In this document: positions 11,206 through 21,148 of the stretch, in pieces
Layout: each line of letters begins with the position of its first letter
How positions within the stretch are numbered: position 1 is the first letter of the stretch
NCBI GenBank assembly: GCA_029718625.1
Contig: CM056378.1
Location: forward strand, 65,867,027 to 65,931,026
DNA: 64,000 nt
DNA from: Synaphobranchus kaupii
Lineage: Eukaryota > Chordata > Actinopteri > Anguilliformes > Synaphobranchidae
Direction: 5' to 3'
Program-made: the position numbers and the translations under genes
Notes under the pieces: model-generated
What the model saw: only the letters and a program-made list of their open reading frames with translations
Told to the model about the DNA's origin: nothing
Database searches by the model: none

Positions 11206-12689
11206 ATTCAGAGTTGAGATAATCACGCGCAAAGACAAAGGCTGTGCAGGTAAACGAATGAGAAATTTATGCATGACGTAACATGATGGAGAGATAACAT
11301 GAGGATGAGTTTGTTGTTGTTGATTATTATGCAGGGGTTTATTTTACCTAGGGTGGACATTTGATTTTATATCCCGTTTGCATATACCTGGACTAATTTC
11401 TGGCTAATGGGGCTCTGGTGGAATCCAAGATTCACTGTGCTGCTACATGAGTTTGGAGAGCTTTTTGGGGACCACAGGTAGTCTAGTTAGTTGTGTAATA
11501 TGAAACACACCAAAAACAACATCTAAAAATTTACTTTTATTGCCAATTATCAAATTTTATTGTAAAACTTAAAAAAGAAATCATATTGAGTCTTTTCTGG
11601 AACCTTGCCATTTTGCACAATTTGTGCCAACTTTGGTAACCGAAATGGTTCACCTGAAAAAAATCTCTGTAGAATTTGAAGGGTTTGAGATATTGACACC
11701 ATATTTTTAGCAGAGATAGGCAGCATATTGAGGAATCACAAAGAGGAGTTATTTCCTCCGTAGCTCTTGTAGCACATCAGGTAAAAATCAGAAATTTGAA
11801 TGTAGGTACCCGTTTTTTCACAATTTCTGTACATAAATTGTTGTAGTTAAGTAGCAAAAAGTGTATGTATATTAATTATGACTACCTAGTCATAATAGTG
11901 CAGTTCTGTTTTAATAAAAGCTATGAAACATATTTGTAGCCTTTACAGTTTTTGAGATAAACAGCTTTGTTGATCACTAGTGAAAACAGGCGAAAATTGG
12001 TATATTTTGCCCTTGGTAGGAAGAGGTTAATAATATTGTGTTCAACCACCGTACATGACTTTATTAGGTACATTGTAAAACAATAAAAATAATAATCTTT
12101 TTAATATTTTAAGTAAATCCAACGATTACATTGTTTACTTAATAATATTATGTGCAACTACTATCCAGCGATTCTTTTTTTGATTGTGTGATGGGTATAT
12201 CCCAGTCGTCAATATCTAGGAGTTAACTACGATGCACAAAGGCAGTATTTTACAAAGGCAGTTATTAAAGGCACTGTCACTGGCATGTTGAAAATGCATA
12301 CCCCCACAAACATTTTTTTAGTAGAAAGCTGGCAGCCCAGGGGGCAGGTACAAGATGACAATGATAAGGTCATTAGAATATCAAGCCCTGTGCCACCCAA
12401 ATTTTGAGATAAGAACCCGCAGAACATAAGTTAGAATATGGTGTAGATCACCCCATGTTAAAGCCACGCAGGAGAGGCACTTAAGCGTATGACAAGTTGG
12501 CCATCTCTGAATCCGGTCCTGAGTCCGTTATATGACTTAATTCTGTGCTTGATTTGCATGTTCTGCATTCTCTACAAGTTGTAGATGATTATGGCCTGAA
12601 CCAGTGGAACCACAGAATAAAACATTACAGTACAGTACGTTGTTTAAATACCAAGTGATCTTGCGTCCATAGCAAGTGAACTGGGTGGG
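11206..12689. other. AT-rich stretch without recognised genes
   Basis: No domain-bearing ORF, paired termini or RNA gene was recognised. The only structured item is the single reverse minisatellite unit at 12521-12562. Confidence 0.4.
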
Positions 12690-14620
12690 TTGGTGTGCGG
12701 CCAAGGATAATTTTTGGTGTATTGCTTGTATCTTGAGCCAGCAGAATGTGCACAAACCTGGTCTAAAGTCATGTCACAGTTGTTCACATGTTATTTTAAT
12801 GGTGCATATAAGTGTGTCTACATAGGCATGTGCACAACGCGCGTACACCCTCCTGTCTGTTACATACAGGGGCGCACAAGCATGACTAAAAATATCAATA
12901 TTATAATGTGAAATATTATTATTGTGTAGGCTATATCAAACCTGCATCATAATAAAAGGGTCCATAGTCAAAGACCACATACCTGTCCCTCAGCGAAGGG
13001 GAATGCTACATTAAATTGCTTTCAGCAGACTCCATCAACACCTAGGTGATGTGCGATGGTACGTGTAAGGTTACATGTAGACTATTCACAATTATCCTGG
13101 ATCAAGCTATGACTTAGCCTATATTTGCCAGTAATTCCTGTAATCTTCCGGGGGGACAATCTTCTGTTATGGGACGATGGCTATTCATTAAAAACTTTAC
13201 TGATAACACCTGTATCAAGCCTAATGCGCAAATTGTCATTTACACCAAATGCGTGATTTGTCATTCAATGGAAAACTTGCGCACTGCAATAGACGGACAT
13301 TTGAGTTCTGAAAATGCACTTCAGATGTCATTGCAATATAGGCTGTAGGCCTAGATGAAGAGAACTGTAAGTAAACAGAATGTGGTACAATGAATATTGT
13401 ATTTATTATTTTTCAAATAGCCTAGGCTACAGTCCCGGGATTCGCTGTGCATAAGTTTTTTTTTCGAAAGCCTACGGTTAAAAAACTGAGATTTCACTAT
13501 GTTAACTGAATTTTAACCTTATTCTTCGTGCTTCATATTTTTTTAATTACAGTGATCAGGTTTCCATACTCTCAGCTTATTAAAACCCAGCTGATTTCAC
13601 CTGTCATTCCATAACTGAACAAAACTATTTTAAAGAGAACTAAGAGTCTAACAAATTTGCAGCACATTACACAATTAAATCACTTTCAATTTTAATGCCA
13701 TTCTCTGCATGTGCGCTTTGACTTCATGCAGGAGCAGTTCTGTTTCCCCTGCTGTAAATCACACTTTTCACGGTCTTCCTGGAAAAGTGGACTTATTTTA
13801 AAGCATTAAGCTACCAGTAAAACTGGTTGGTCACATTTCCATTAGCAGTACATCATAAAACAAGGGAAAATACGCGTGAACCTATTGGGTTCCCAACCTG
13901 ACAGCTTTAGTGTATTTAGTGTCATCATTAAGGCAAAGTAACGGTATTTATGTTATTCATCAATATTAGAATGCACGTAATGAACGTCGAGAACTCCCTG
14001 AGAACAGCCTCATGGAATTGATGTTTGACAATGCTTCATTGTATAATCAAATGAAATTCATTAAACTAGCAGGCTAATTTGTTTGTTTTCTAAGGTGAGA
14101 TGGAAGCAATATTCTGGTAGTTTATTCTCAGCTGTTGCAGGTGCTTTTAACAAAATTTAACCGCATATATTTTCTAAAATAACAGCACTGTCGGGAATTA
14201 CCATGGACCCGTGCCAGTGTTAAACCCTAATGTTAAAGATTATTATTGTGTATATCAAAATGCGTCGTAATGGTTAATCCGAATAATATTGATCATACTA
14301 CTGATCCATATAGCCTATTCCTTGCTCGCACAACACACGCACGAGCATGTCTGTTTCACCATCATATAAGCAATCCACCAAGGTGGAAAAGCAGGCTTTT
14401 TAAAGGAATGGGATATGACATTTTGATTGGTTTATTGCATGTTACGCCCAAAACACACCTATAATTAATGAAGAGACTAAGTTCAGCCCACTTGCACCTT
14501 GTGCCTTACTTAGCGCTGAAATAACACACCGTCTAACTATCAAAAGTAGACTGGGACACGCCATAAATGCACTTGCGCCATGCGTTTAGACCAAGCGCTA
14601 AGATCGTCAAGATAGAGCCC
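12690..14620 (+). mobile_element. GGGCCCTATC DNA transposon, copy 2 (left end lost)
   Basis: The body parallels copy 1 (4597-6512), including 'cctcctgtctgttacataca', 'tgacattttgattggtttat' and 'aatgaagagactaagttcag'. Copy 2 keeps the right terminus GTCAAGATAGAGCCC (ends 14620) that copy 1 lacks, while its left terminus is missing and alignment begins near 12690. The two copies together define the family. The body has diverged considerably and contains no recognisable transposase. Confidence 0.65.
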
Positions 14621-14974
14621 AAAGTTTTTGACAACTAAGTTGGCGGAGACAGATAAGCCAGCTAAGTTTAACCCCTTTGGGGTCTACATCACAAACATCC
14701 TACTGTACCAAGTCAGAAAGCGTGGTATCATGGAAACTTGCATATCGGCTTCATCGGTGCTAGTTCGCCTATTATCAGGCAAAATATGAAGTTCCTACTT
14801 GCCACCATTCTTCCATATTTGATAAAAGTATATTGACCACTCTACAGTGTGATCTACATGAGAGCGAATTGGGTTGAATATACTGGACATTTAAATATAC
14901 GCAGGAGTTGGTTACAGTTCTTCTTTCACCACCAAAAAATAGTATACAATCACTGCAACAATAAAAAACACATA

Positions 14975-15949
14975 GGGCTCTATTTTCAAACCAGCGCAAG
15001 GGGACGGTATAGTCAAACGCAAGCTTGTTGACAGCATCAACGTCTTAAAACTGGCGCTATGGCGTTTCTCAGCAACACCGTTAGGATCAACAAATTCTCA
15101 ACATAACATCCTTTCGCTTGCGCTGCAGTGGGATGGGTGGCGCTGTCTGGGGCGTGTTCTAAAATACTTTCGGCTCAGTGACAATTTGAACCAACGAAAA
15201 CCCATTGCGTTATGATCAGCTGGAACCACCTCTTAGCGGCAACGCAATAGACTCTGGCAATTTGGCAACTTATTAGTCATGTAGTTCTATGTAGTGTCTA
15301 TAGGTGATGCCAACATTACACTTCCATTTAATGAACAAATAGCCTATAATTATTATTAATTAATTAATTTTAATTTAAACTACTAGAATAAAACAGGACA
15401 GCTTACAAGAAACTTGCGATCATGTAGGCCAATAGCCTATAATATATAAATTACACATTGACACAGTTGAATCATAAGCCTACCATTTGAATCATAATTA
15501 TGCCTACATCACCTAATGTAGGCTAATTAATGCATTCGCCACCTCCTCCCGTGCCTTCCGAACTTCTGGGAGACGAGGTGGTGTGGATTGTGATCCATAA
15601 ATTACTACAGTCCTAGCCTGTACTTCTGTTGCAAGTATGTCTGATTCCTGTGCGGAAAATCGCTCTTGTCGTTGACGGTCCAGTGCGTTTGGGTTGCTCA
15701 TTATGAAATTGCATGGAGCGATTGCGTTCCAACTGGCTTTTTTTAAAGCATGAGAACAACAATTTGATTGGCTACCATAGAGACACACCTTGGACATTTA
15801 AACCCAGCCTTTTAGCAATACCGCCATCAGATGCGCCAAGATTGCTGTCATGAAATTACCAAATTTCTCGCCGACACGCCCTCAGAGCGATACCGCCAAG
15901 CGCTTACTCTTGTGTTCACCATTGCGTTTGGTTTATTAAAATAGAGCCC
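14975..15949 (-). mobile_element. Harbinger element with Myb/SANT-like exon, copy 1
   Basis: The ends are GGGCTCTATTTTCAAACC (14975) and the inverse of GGGCTCTATTTTAATAAACC (ending 15949), flanked by the 3-bp duplication ATA at 14972-14974 and 15950-15952. Three-base duplications and a Myb/SANT-like ORF are hallmarks of PIF/Harbinger. At 975 bp it has no nuclease gene and must be mobilised in trans. Two more copies sit in the satellite at 51198-53162. Confidence 0.87.
15513..15797 (-). CDS. N-terminal Myb/SANT-like DNA-binding exon
   Basis: The 94-residue frame contains 'RQRQERFSAQESDILATEVQ' then 'RTVVIYGSQSTPPRLPEVRK' and 'REEVANAL', the start of a Myb/SANT-like (trihelix) DNA-binding domain of the Harbinger second protein. 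The stop after LISLH cuts the domain before its last helix, so it is either an exon whose continuation is deleted or a truncated copy. A near-identical frame is at 52726-53010. Coding capacity outside the element is not expected. Confidence 0.6.
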   Translation of the reverse strand: MSKVCLYGSQSNCCSHALKKASWNAIAPCNFIMSNPNALDRQRQERFSAQESDILATEVQARTVVIYGSQSTPPRLPEVRKAREEVANALISLH

Positions 15950-15952
15950 ATA

Positions 15953-16406
15953 AGGTCCTGGATATAGGCTAATGAAACTGTTATTTTGCCTGCTCACTTA
16001 TTAGAGTGAATTTCTGTTGTCATCACATCATTTCCGTCTGCTATGAAAATCTCTCATAAAGTATGAAATATAGTCATAACCTTACCTGCATTAGTAAAGA
16101 GTAAGTGTACCCACCAGCATTGCCAGATGGGAAATATGAAAGAAAATTAGGAATGGGGGAGACAGGGGGGACAAACGAAGCCATAGCTTATCCTTAGTTT
16201 AGAAGATTAAGGTAGTTAGATTAGCTTGTGGACAAACTGGAGGCGTTTAGAACTTGATATGCTGATAATAGTCCAAAAAAGGTTATTTCATTCAAACAGC
16301 AAAACAGGAAATCGTCAGCAAACAGACTCGGAAAGGCAAGAGGGACAGCTGACATTGCTGGCTTGAAACAGCCTGCTCAGCAGTGAGTGTTCTACCACTA
16401 GGATGC
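15953..16406. other. no recognised element
   Basis: Nothing recognisable lies between the Harbinger copy and the start of the minisatellite array. Confidence 0.4.
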
Positions 16407-16752
16407 AAGTCACATTACGAACTCAACGTGAAAATCAACCCACAGAATCAAGTCACATAACAGATTCAATGTGCAATTCAACCCTCAGAATTAAGTCACA
16501 TAACGGTCTCAACATGCAAATCAACTACAGAATTAAAACATATAACGGACTCAATGTGCAAATAAACCACAGGAGTAAGTCACATAGCAGACTCAACATG
16601 CAAACTAACCATAGGAGTAAGTCACATTATGGACTCAATGTGTACATCAACCACAGCATTAAGTCACATAACAGGCTCAACGTGAAAATTAACCTCAGAA
16701 TTAAGTCACATAATGGTCTCAACATGCAAATCAACTACAGAATTGAGACATA
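16407..16752 (+). repeat. 42-bp minisatellite array, forward segment
   Basis: About eight units of 42 bp with the core 'cacataacggtctcaacatg' 'caaatcaactacagaattaa' 'gt'. Because 42 is a multiple of three, the array stays open as 14-residue repeats of the type SHNGLNMQINYRIK. The array is cut at 16752 by the intact Tc1 element and resumes for about 20 bp at 18313. Further segments lie at 23385-23583 (forward) and 23595-24541 (reverse). Confidence 0.85.
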
Positions 16753-18312
16753 CAGTGCATCCGGAAAGTATTCACAGCGCTCATTTTTTCCCTCAAAATT
16801 CTACACACAACACCCCATAATGACAATGTGAAAAAGGTTTGAGATTTTTGCAAATTTATTAAAAATAAAAAAAATAAAAAATCACATACATATCACATGT
16901 ACATAAGTATTCACAGCCTTTGCTCAATACTTTGTTGATGCACCTTTGGCAGCAATTAAAGCCTCAAGTCTGTTTGAATATGATGCCACAAGCTTGGCAC
17001 ACCTATCTTTGGGCAGTTTCGCCCATTCCTCTTTGCAGCACCTCTCAAGCTCCATCAGGTTGGATGGGAAGCGTCGGTGCACAGCCATTTTCAGATCTCT
17101 CCAGAGATGTTCAATCGGATTCAAGTCTGGGCTCTGGCTGGGCCACTCAAGGACATTCACAGAGTTGTCCTGAAGCCACTCCTTTGATATCTTGGCTGTG
17201 TGCTTAGGGTCGTTATCCTGCTGAAAGATGAACCGTCGCCCCACTCTGAGGTCAAGAGCGCTCTGGAGCAGGTTTTCATCCAGGATGTCTCTGTACATTG
17301 CTGCATTCATCCTTCCCTCTATCCTGACTAGTCTCCCAGTTCCTGCCGCTGAAAAACATCCCCACAGCATTATGCTGCCACCACCATGCTTCACTGTAGG
17401 GATGGTATTGGCCAGGTGATGAGCGGTGCCTGGTTTCCTCCAAACATGACGCCTGGCATTCACGCCAAAGAGTTCAATCTTTGTCTCATCAGACCAGAGA
17501 ATTTTGTTTCTCATGGTCTGAGAGTTCTTCAGGTGCCTTTTGGCAAACTCCAGGTGGGCTGCCATGTGCCTTTTACTAAGGAGTGGCTTCCGTCTGGCCA
17601 CTCTACCATACAGGCCTGATTGGTGGATTGCTGCAGAGATGGTTGTCCTTCTGGAAGGTTCTCCTCTCTCCACAGAGGAACGCTGGAGCTCTGACAGAGT
17701 GACCATCGGGTTCTTGGTCACCTCCCTGACTAAGGCCCTTCTCCCCCGATCGCTCAGTTTAGATGGCCGGCCAGCTCTAGGAAGAGTCCTGGTGGTTCCA
17801 AACTTCTTCCATTTACGGATGATGGAGGCCACTGTGCTCATTGGGACCTTCAAAGCAGCAGAAATCTTTCTGTACCCTTCCCCAGATTTGTGCCTCGAGA
17901 CAATCCTGTCTCGGAGGTCTACAGACAATTCCTTTGACTTCATGCTTGGTTTGTGCTCTGACATGCACTGTCAACTGTGGGACCTTATATAGACAGGTGT
18001 GTGCCTTTCCAAATCATGTCCAATCAACTGAATTTACCACAGGTGGACTCCAATTAAGCTGTAGAAACATCTCAAGGATGATCAGTGGAAACAGGATGCA
18101 CCTGAGCTCAATTATGAGCTTCATGGCAAAGGCTGTGAATACTTATGTACATGTGATTCTTTATTTTTTTATTTTTAATAAATTTGCAAAAATCTCAAAA
18201 AAACTTTTTTCACATTGTCATTATGGGGTGTTGTGTGTAATTTTGGAATATGGCTGTAACAGAACAAAATGTGGAAAAAGTGAAGCGCTGTGAATACTTT
18301 CCGGATGCACTG
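16753..18312 (-). mobile_element. Tc1-like transposon with intact transposase
   Basis: The termini CAGTGCATCCGGAAAGTATT are perfect at both ends and flanked by TA (16751-16752, 18313-18314). Similarity between the ends extends about 200 bp inward, including the 'taagtattcacagcctttg' repeats near 16904 and 18130, an IR/DR arrangement. The left end has a short deletion relative to the right, between 'cattttttccc' and 'tcaaaattctacacac'. The element interrupts the 42-bp minisatellite. Both ends and the ORF are preserved, suggesting recent insertion. Confidence 0.95.
16924..17964 (-). CDS. Tc1 transposase, apparently intact
   Basis: A 346-residue uninterrupted frame. Residues ~8-60 form the first helix-turn-helix (SVDLRDRIVSRHKSGEGYRK) and ~61-125 the GRPSK AT-hook-like motif and second helix-turn-helix. 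The catalytic triad is Asp159 (LWSDETKI), Asp250 (FQQDNDPKHT) and Glu285 (DLNPIEHLW), with 34 residues between the last two, i.e. DD34E. The Gly-rich box 'KHGGGSIMLWGCFSAAG' is at ~192-208 and the C-terminus is GASTKY. Met8 (17943) aligns with the usual start of Sleeping-Beauty-type proteins and may be the real initiator. The protein would bind the terminal repeats and excise/integrate at TA in the nucleus. No missing key residue was seen. Confidence 0.93.
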   Translation of the reverse strand: MSEHKPSMKSKELSVDLRDRIVSRHKSGEGYRKISAALKVPMSTVASIIRKWKKFGTTRTLPRAGRPSKLSDRGRRALVREVTKNPMVTLSELQRSSVERGEPSRRTTISAAIHQSGLYGRVARRKPLLSKRHMAAHLEFAKRHLKNSQTMRNKILWSDETKIELFGVNARRHVWRKPGTAHHLANTIPTVKHGGGSIMLWGCFSAAGTGRLVRIEGRMNAAMYRDILDENLLQSALDLRVGRRFIFQQDNDPKHTAKISKEWLQDNSVNVLEWPSQSPDLNPIEHLWRDLKMAVHRRFPSNLMELERCCKEEWAKLPKDRCAKLVASYSNRLEALIAAKGASTKY

Positions 18313-19589
18313 TATAACAGACTCGACGTGCAAATAGGAAAACCTCTAGGAAAAAAACGTCCATAATGAAGAAGCAGGGTCTTCCCTTATTATCTCTACT
18401 TATGTGTGTCCCAGCCTCTGAAATATTGATTGGAGTAAAGAAATACATGTTTTCTGTAGGCTCATTTTACTATAGGTAATTAATGCAAACTATATTCTTT
18501 ACTATCATGGCCTCATTATAGAAAAAGGCATTAACTCTGATAGATGCTATATTCAATGGAGTGGTTAAATTTTATATCCCATATTTAAAAAAGAATAAGA
18601 TACTGAATAAAAAATTCTAATAATTCACTGTGGCTGTATCCCAAACCGCATACTTCCATGCTCCGCCCTACCGTGCTCCCGAGTGCGCACTCAAGGTTTG
18701 GGAGTTCGCACTCTGGAGCATGGAAGTACGGTTGCAGTTTTGCACAGTCGTGGAACGCACTTCGTGGCGACCTATAACCTTTAACCTTTCCCGTAGCTAT
18801 CGGGGAAATGCGGACGAGTAAGTAGGGTAAACCTGAGAGGCATAACGTCGTTCGCTGGCATTGTACTGTATCGGCTGTTATTATATATTTGTGATATAAC
18901 CAGCAATATCCGCAACAGTTGAATTATCCTTTTTGCTAGCGTTCTTATTCCAGAAAAGTCAGTGGAAAGCAACGATGGCTAGGAAGACAGCCTATTCATT
19001 ACATCATTGGATACCTTTCAACCCCATAATAAAATAGTCTTCGCATTGTAAGCAATCGTCTGTGTTTTGATTATTTTCGCGCTGTTTACCAGAGCGTGAA
19101 CAACTGGGTACGCAGTTAGTAGAAATGGAGCCATGTTTGTGGCGGTGGTGTTGCTTCTGGGGTGGTTTTCCATTGAAACGGAGAAAAGACGGGCTGCTGC
19201 CAGAATAAGACGGCGGATCATTATTTAAAACGGCATCCGACGAAAGCAAGCATCCGGAGAGCTGGGGTGAAGAGGAGGGCTTCTCTTCGTAGAACAATTG
19301 CGCTTGTCAGCACCGACGTAGGTTGTCTTATACAGCCGACTAGCTAGCTACACTGGTTAACATTACATATCATTAAACTTAAATGTAGGCTATATGAAAA
19401 AAAATATTATTTTACATCGCATATTGTGCTGTTCATTCACATTGTAGCACTTTATTAATTTACAAACTCCTAATGTAGTTTTCCCCGTTTAAGTTTCCAA
19501 TCTGAACCACTAGGTGTCAATACTACACAAATAGACAGACACACTGAAGTTAGGCAGAGTATATTTATTAACTTGGGAAATTTGTCTCT

Positions 19590-19790
19590 AGGGAGAGAGC
19601 CTTGCAACCTATGGCAGGATCATTGTCAATGTCCCCATCCTTGCCAAATATTTTGATGACGACCAGGATCTCGAGCCAGTCTTCCGCTTATCCCGACGGG
19701 CAATCCGTGCACTCGTTGGGATGCTCCCCAACAAGAGGGACCATGGCTGGGGCTACACACGTAACGTTATGTCCCTAGTGTCACAAATGG
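19590..19790 (+). pseudogene. Harbinger (HARBI1-like) transposase exon
   Basis: The plus-strand frame reads 'ILAKYFDDDQDLEPVFRLSR' then 'RAIRALVGMLPNKRDHGWG', which resembles the N-terminal region of fish Harbinger nucleases (FRLSR...L..LLP...HGWG). A possible first exon upstream at about 19130-19230 reads 'FVAVVLLLGWFSIETEKRRA'. The catalytic DDE part is not present, so the gene is truncated. Family assignment is by motif; the TGT duplication supports it. Confidence 0.6.
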
Positions 19791-20267
19791 AAAACCAGAA
19801 AATATAATGCATCAATACCAAATATTAACATGAGCTAGCATTAAACACAAGTGATGTTAGTGTTATAGCGAAGTTAACTAACGATAACTAGTGTGACGCT
19901 AGCTAGTAAGTGGGTTGATATCCAGCTAGCTAGCAAGTCAGTTATAGCATATGGGAATACATTCGAATACGAATATTAAATAATGCTTCGTGCTTCGGAA
20001 TAGCTATATCTACGACTAACGCCATTATCTGGCTAATATAGATATTACGTTAGTACTGTCATTTAATGTTAGCGAACGTTACCTAGCTAGCTAGCTGTTA
20101 CCGAGCAAATTGCATTGCAATTTACATAACGAAAGTTAGCTAGCTGGAAATAGAAGTTATCTTAATTATTGAGCTAGCTCAGTATTAAAACACTAACAGA
20201 AATAGTGCTGTGCCAGATGTTTTCAAACTTGTGAAAATGTTCATATAAAAATGTTGAAATGACTTAC

Positions 20268-20400
20268 ATTTGTAGAAAGCCTCGGGAGAGGCACCGTCAA
20301 TATTCTCATCCATTACGATAGTAAATTTTTGGTCTTGAGTCTCTTGACCTTTTTCTCGAAAGGAATGATGGGATGTTTTTCTGGTCGGAGCACGCATACT
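20268..20400 (-). other. minus-strand exon-like segment in the Harbinger element
   Basis: Reading leftwards from about 20400, the frame gives 'KFTIVMDENIDGASPEAFYK' and meets a consensus donor (gtaagt) immediately after 20268. It lies opposite to the transposase fragment, the usual position of the second Harbinger gene, but I see no Myb-like domain. An exon is inferred from the open frame and donor only. Confidence 0.35.
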
Positions 20401-21148
20401 TCGAATTTTGACCAAACGGAGCACGCATCCGGGTATTTTATCCGTGGTCCGTGCTCCGGCACTTTTTGGACTCACACTCCAAGATGGATGCGTGCTCGCT
20501 ATGCGTGCTCGGAGCATGGAAGTATGCGGTTTGGGATACAGCCTGTGTGTTTCAACATGTGTATCAGTACAATTTCCATATAGCTTTCTAACATGCACAC
20601 TGTAAAATTACATGTACATGTATAAACACATCCAACCTTTTATGTGGAAACACATTTAGATACCACTTATTCCTCCTTATACCAGAGGTTTTATCAAAAT
20701 ATTTAACTTATTTTCAATATCCAGGACCTTACCGGAGACGCAATTCCCATCTGAAATGCCCTCTATTCCAATGAACATACTGAAAACATGTTTATCCTTT
20801 ATTTCTTACAATTCCTATGACACAGGAATTCAATAATCATGGAGATACTGATATGGACGTTTTTCTGCCATAGGTAAAATATTTCAATTAATTCAAATCT
20901 GTGTCTATTTTTGTATGAAGGAAAAACGGAAGGACATTGGCACAAAATGAATAAAAGATTGTATTTGCAGAAAAAATGATGATTGATATGATATTGGTGC
21001 AAAAATGTGGGTTTGTAGTACCCTCAATATCACTCTCATTTAGGAATTTTGCACTTTTTTCCAAATCTAGGGTCTTATAAAAATAAAATGGCATGTAGTA
21101 CAGGCTTTTAATGGTTTTGACATACAGAAAACATGTTTGTCTTACATT

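Larger units (their letters stand above)
18632..20543 (+). mobile_element. PIF/Harbinger element with transposase remnant
   Basis: The ends are GGCTGTATCCCAAACCGCAT (18632) and its exact inverse (ending 20543), continuing with 'acttccatgctcc' on both sides. The flanks are the 3-bp duplication TGT (18629-18631, 20544-20546). The homologous foldback element carries the undisturbed site 'cactgtgtgtttc' in reverse at about 22205-22217. Internal coding pieces are a short N-terminal exon (~19130-19230), the HARBI-like exon at 19590-19790, and a minus-strand exon ending 20268. Confidence 0.88.
18345..21143 (-). mobile_element. partial inverted copy of the foldback element, split by Harbinger
   Basis: Segments 18345-18631 and 20544-21143 are, in reverse complement, co-linear with 22695-22430 and 22215-21420 of the adjacent foldback element (21149-23384). 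Shared landmarks are 'gaagaagcagggtcttccct' and 'ccaaccttttatgtggaaac'. This copy lacks the outer ~270 bp of one arm, the whole other arm, ~155 bp near 20930 and ~210 bp near 18618. A Harbinger element (18632-20543) separates its two parts. Confidence 0.75.

Noticed and set aside
17540..18293. 150-residue plus-strand ORFs over the intact Tc1 element
   Set aside because: They are antisense to the transposase and terminal repeat, and have no domain of their own.
20185..20598. 137-residue minus-strand ORF as one protein
   Set aside because: It runs from the terminal inverted repeat through a strong splice donor; only the middle looks exon-like.
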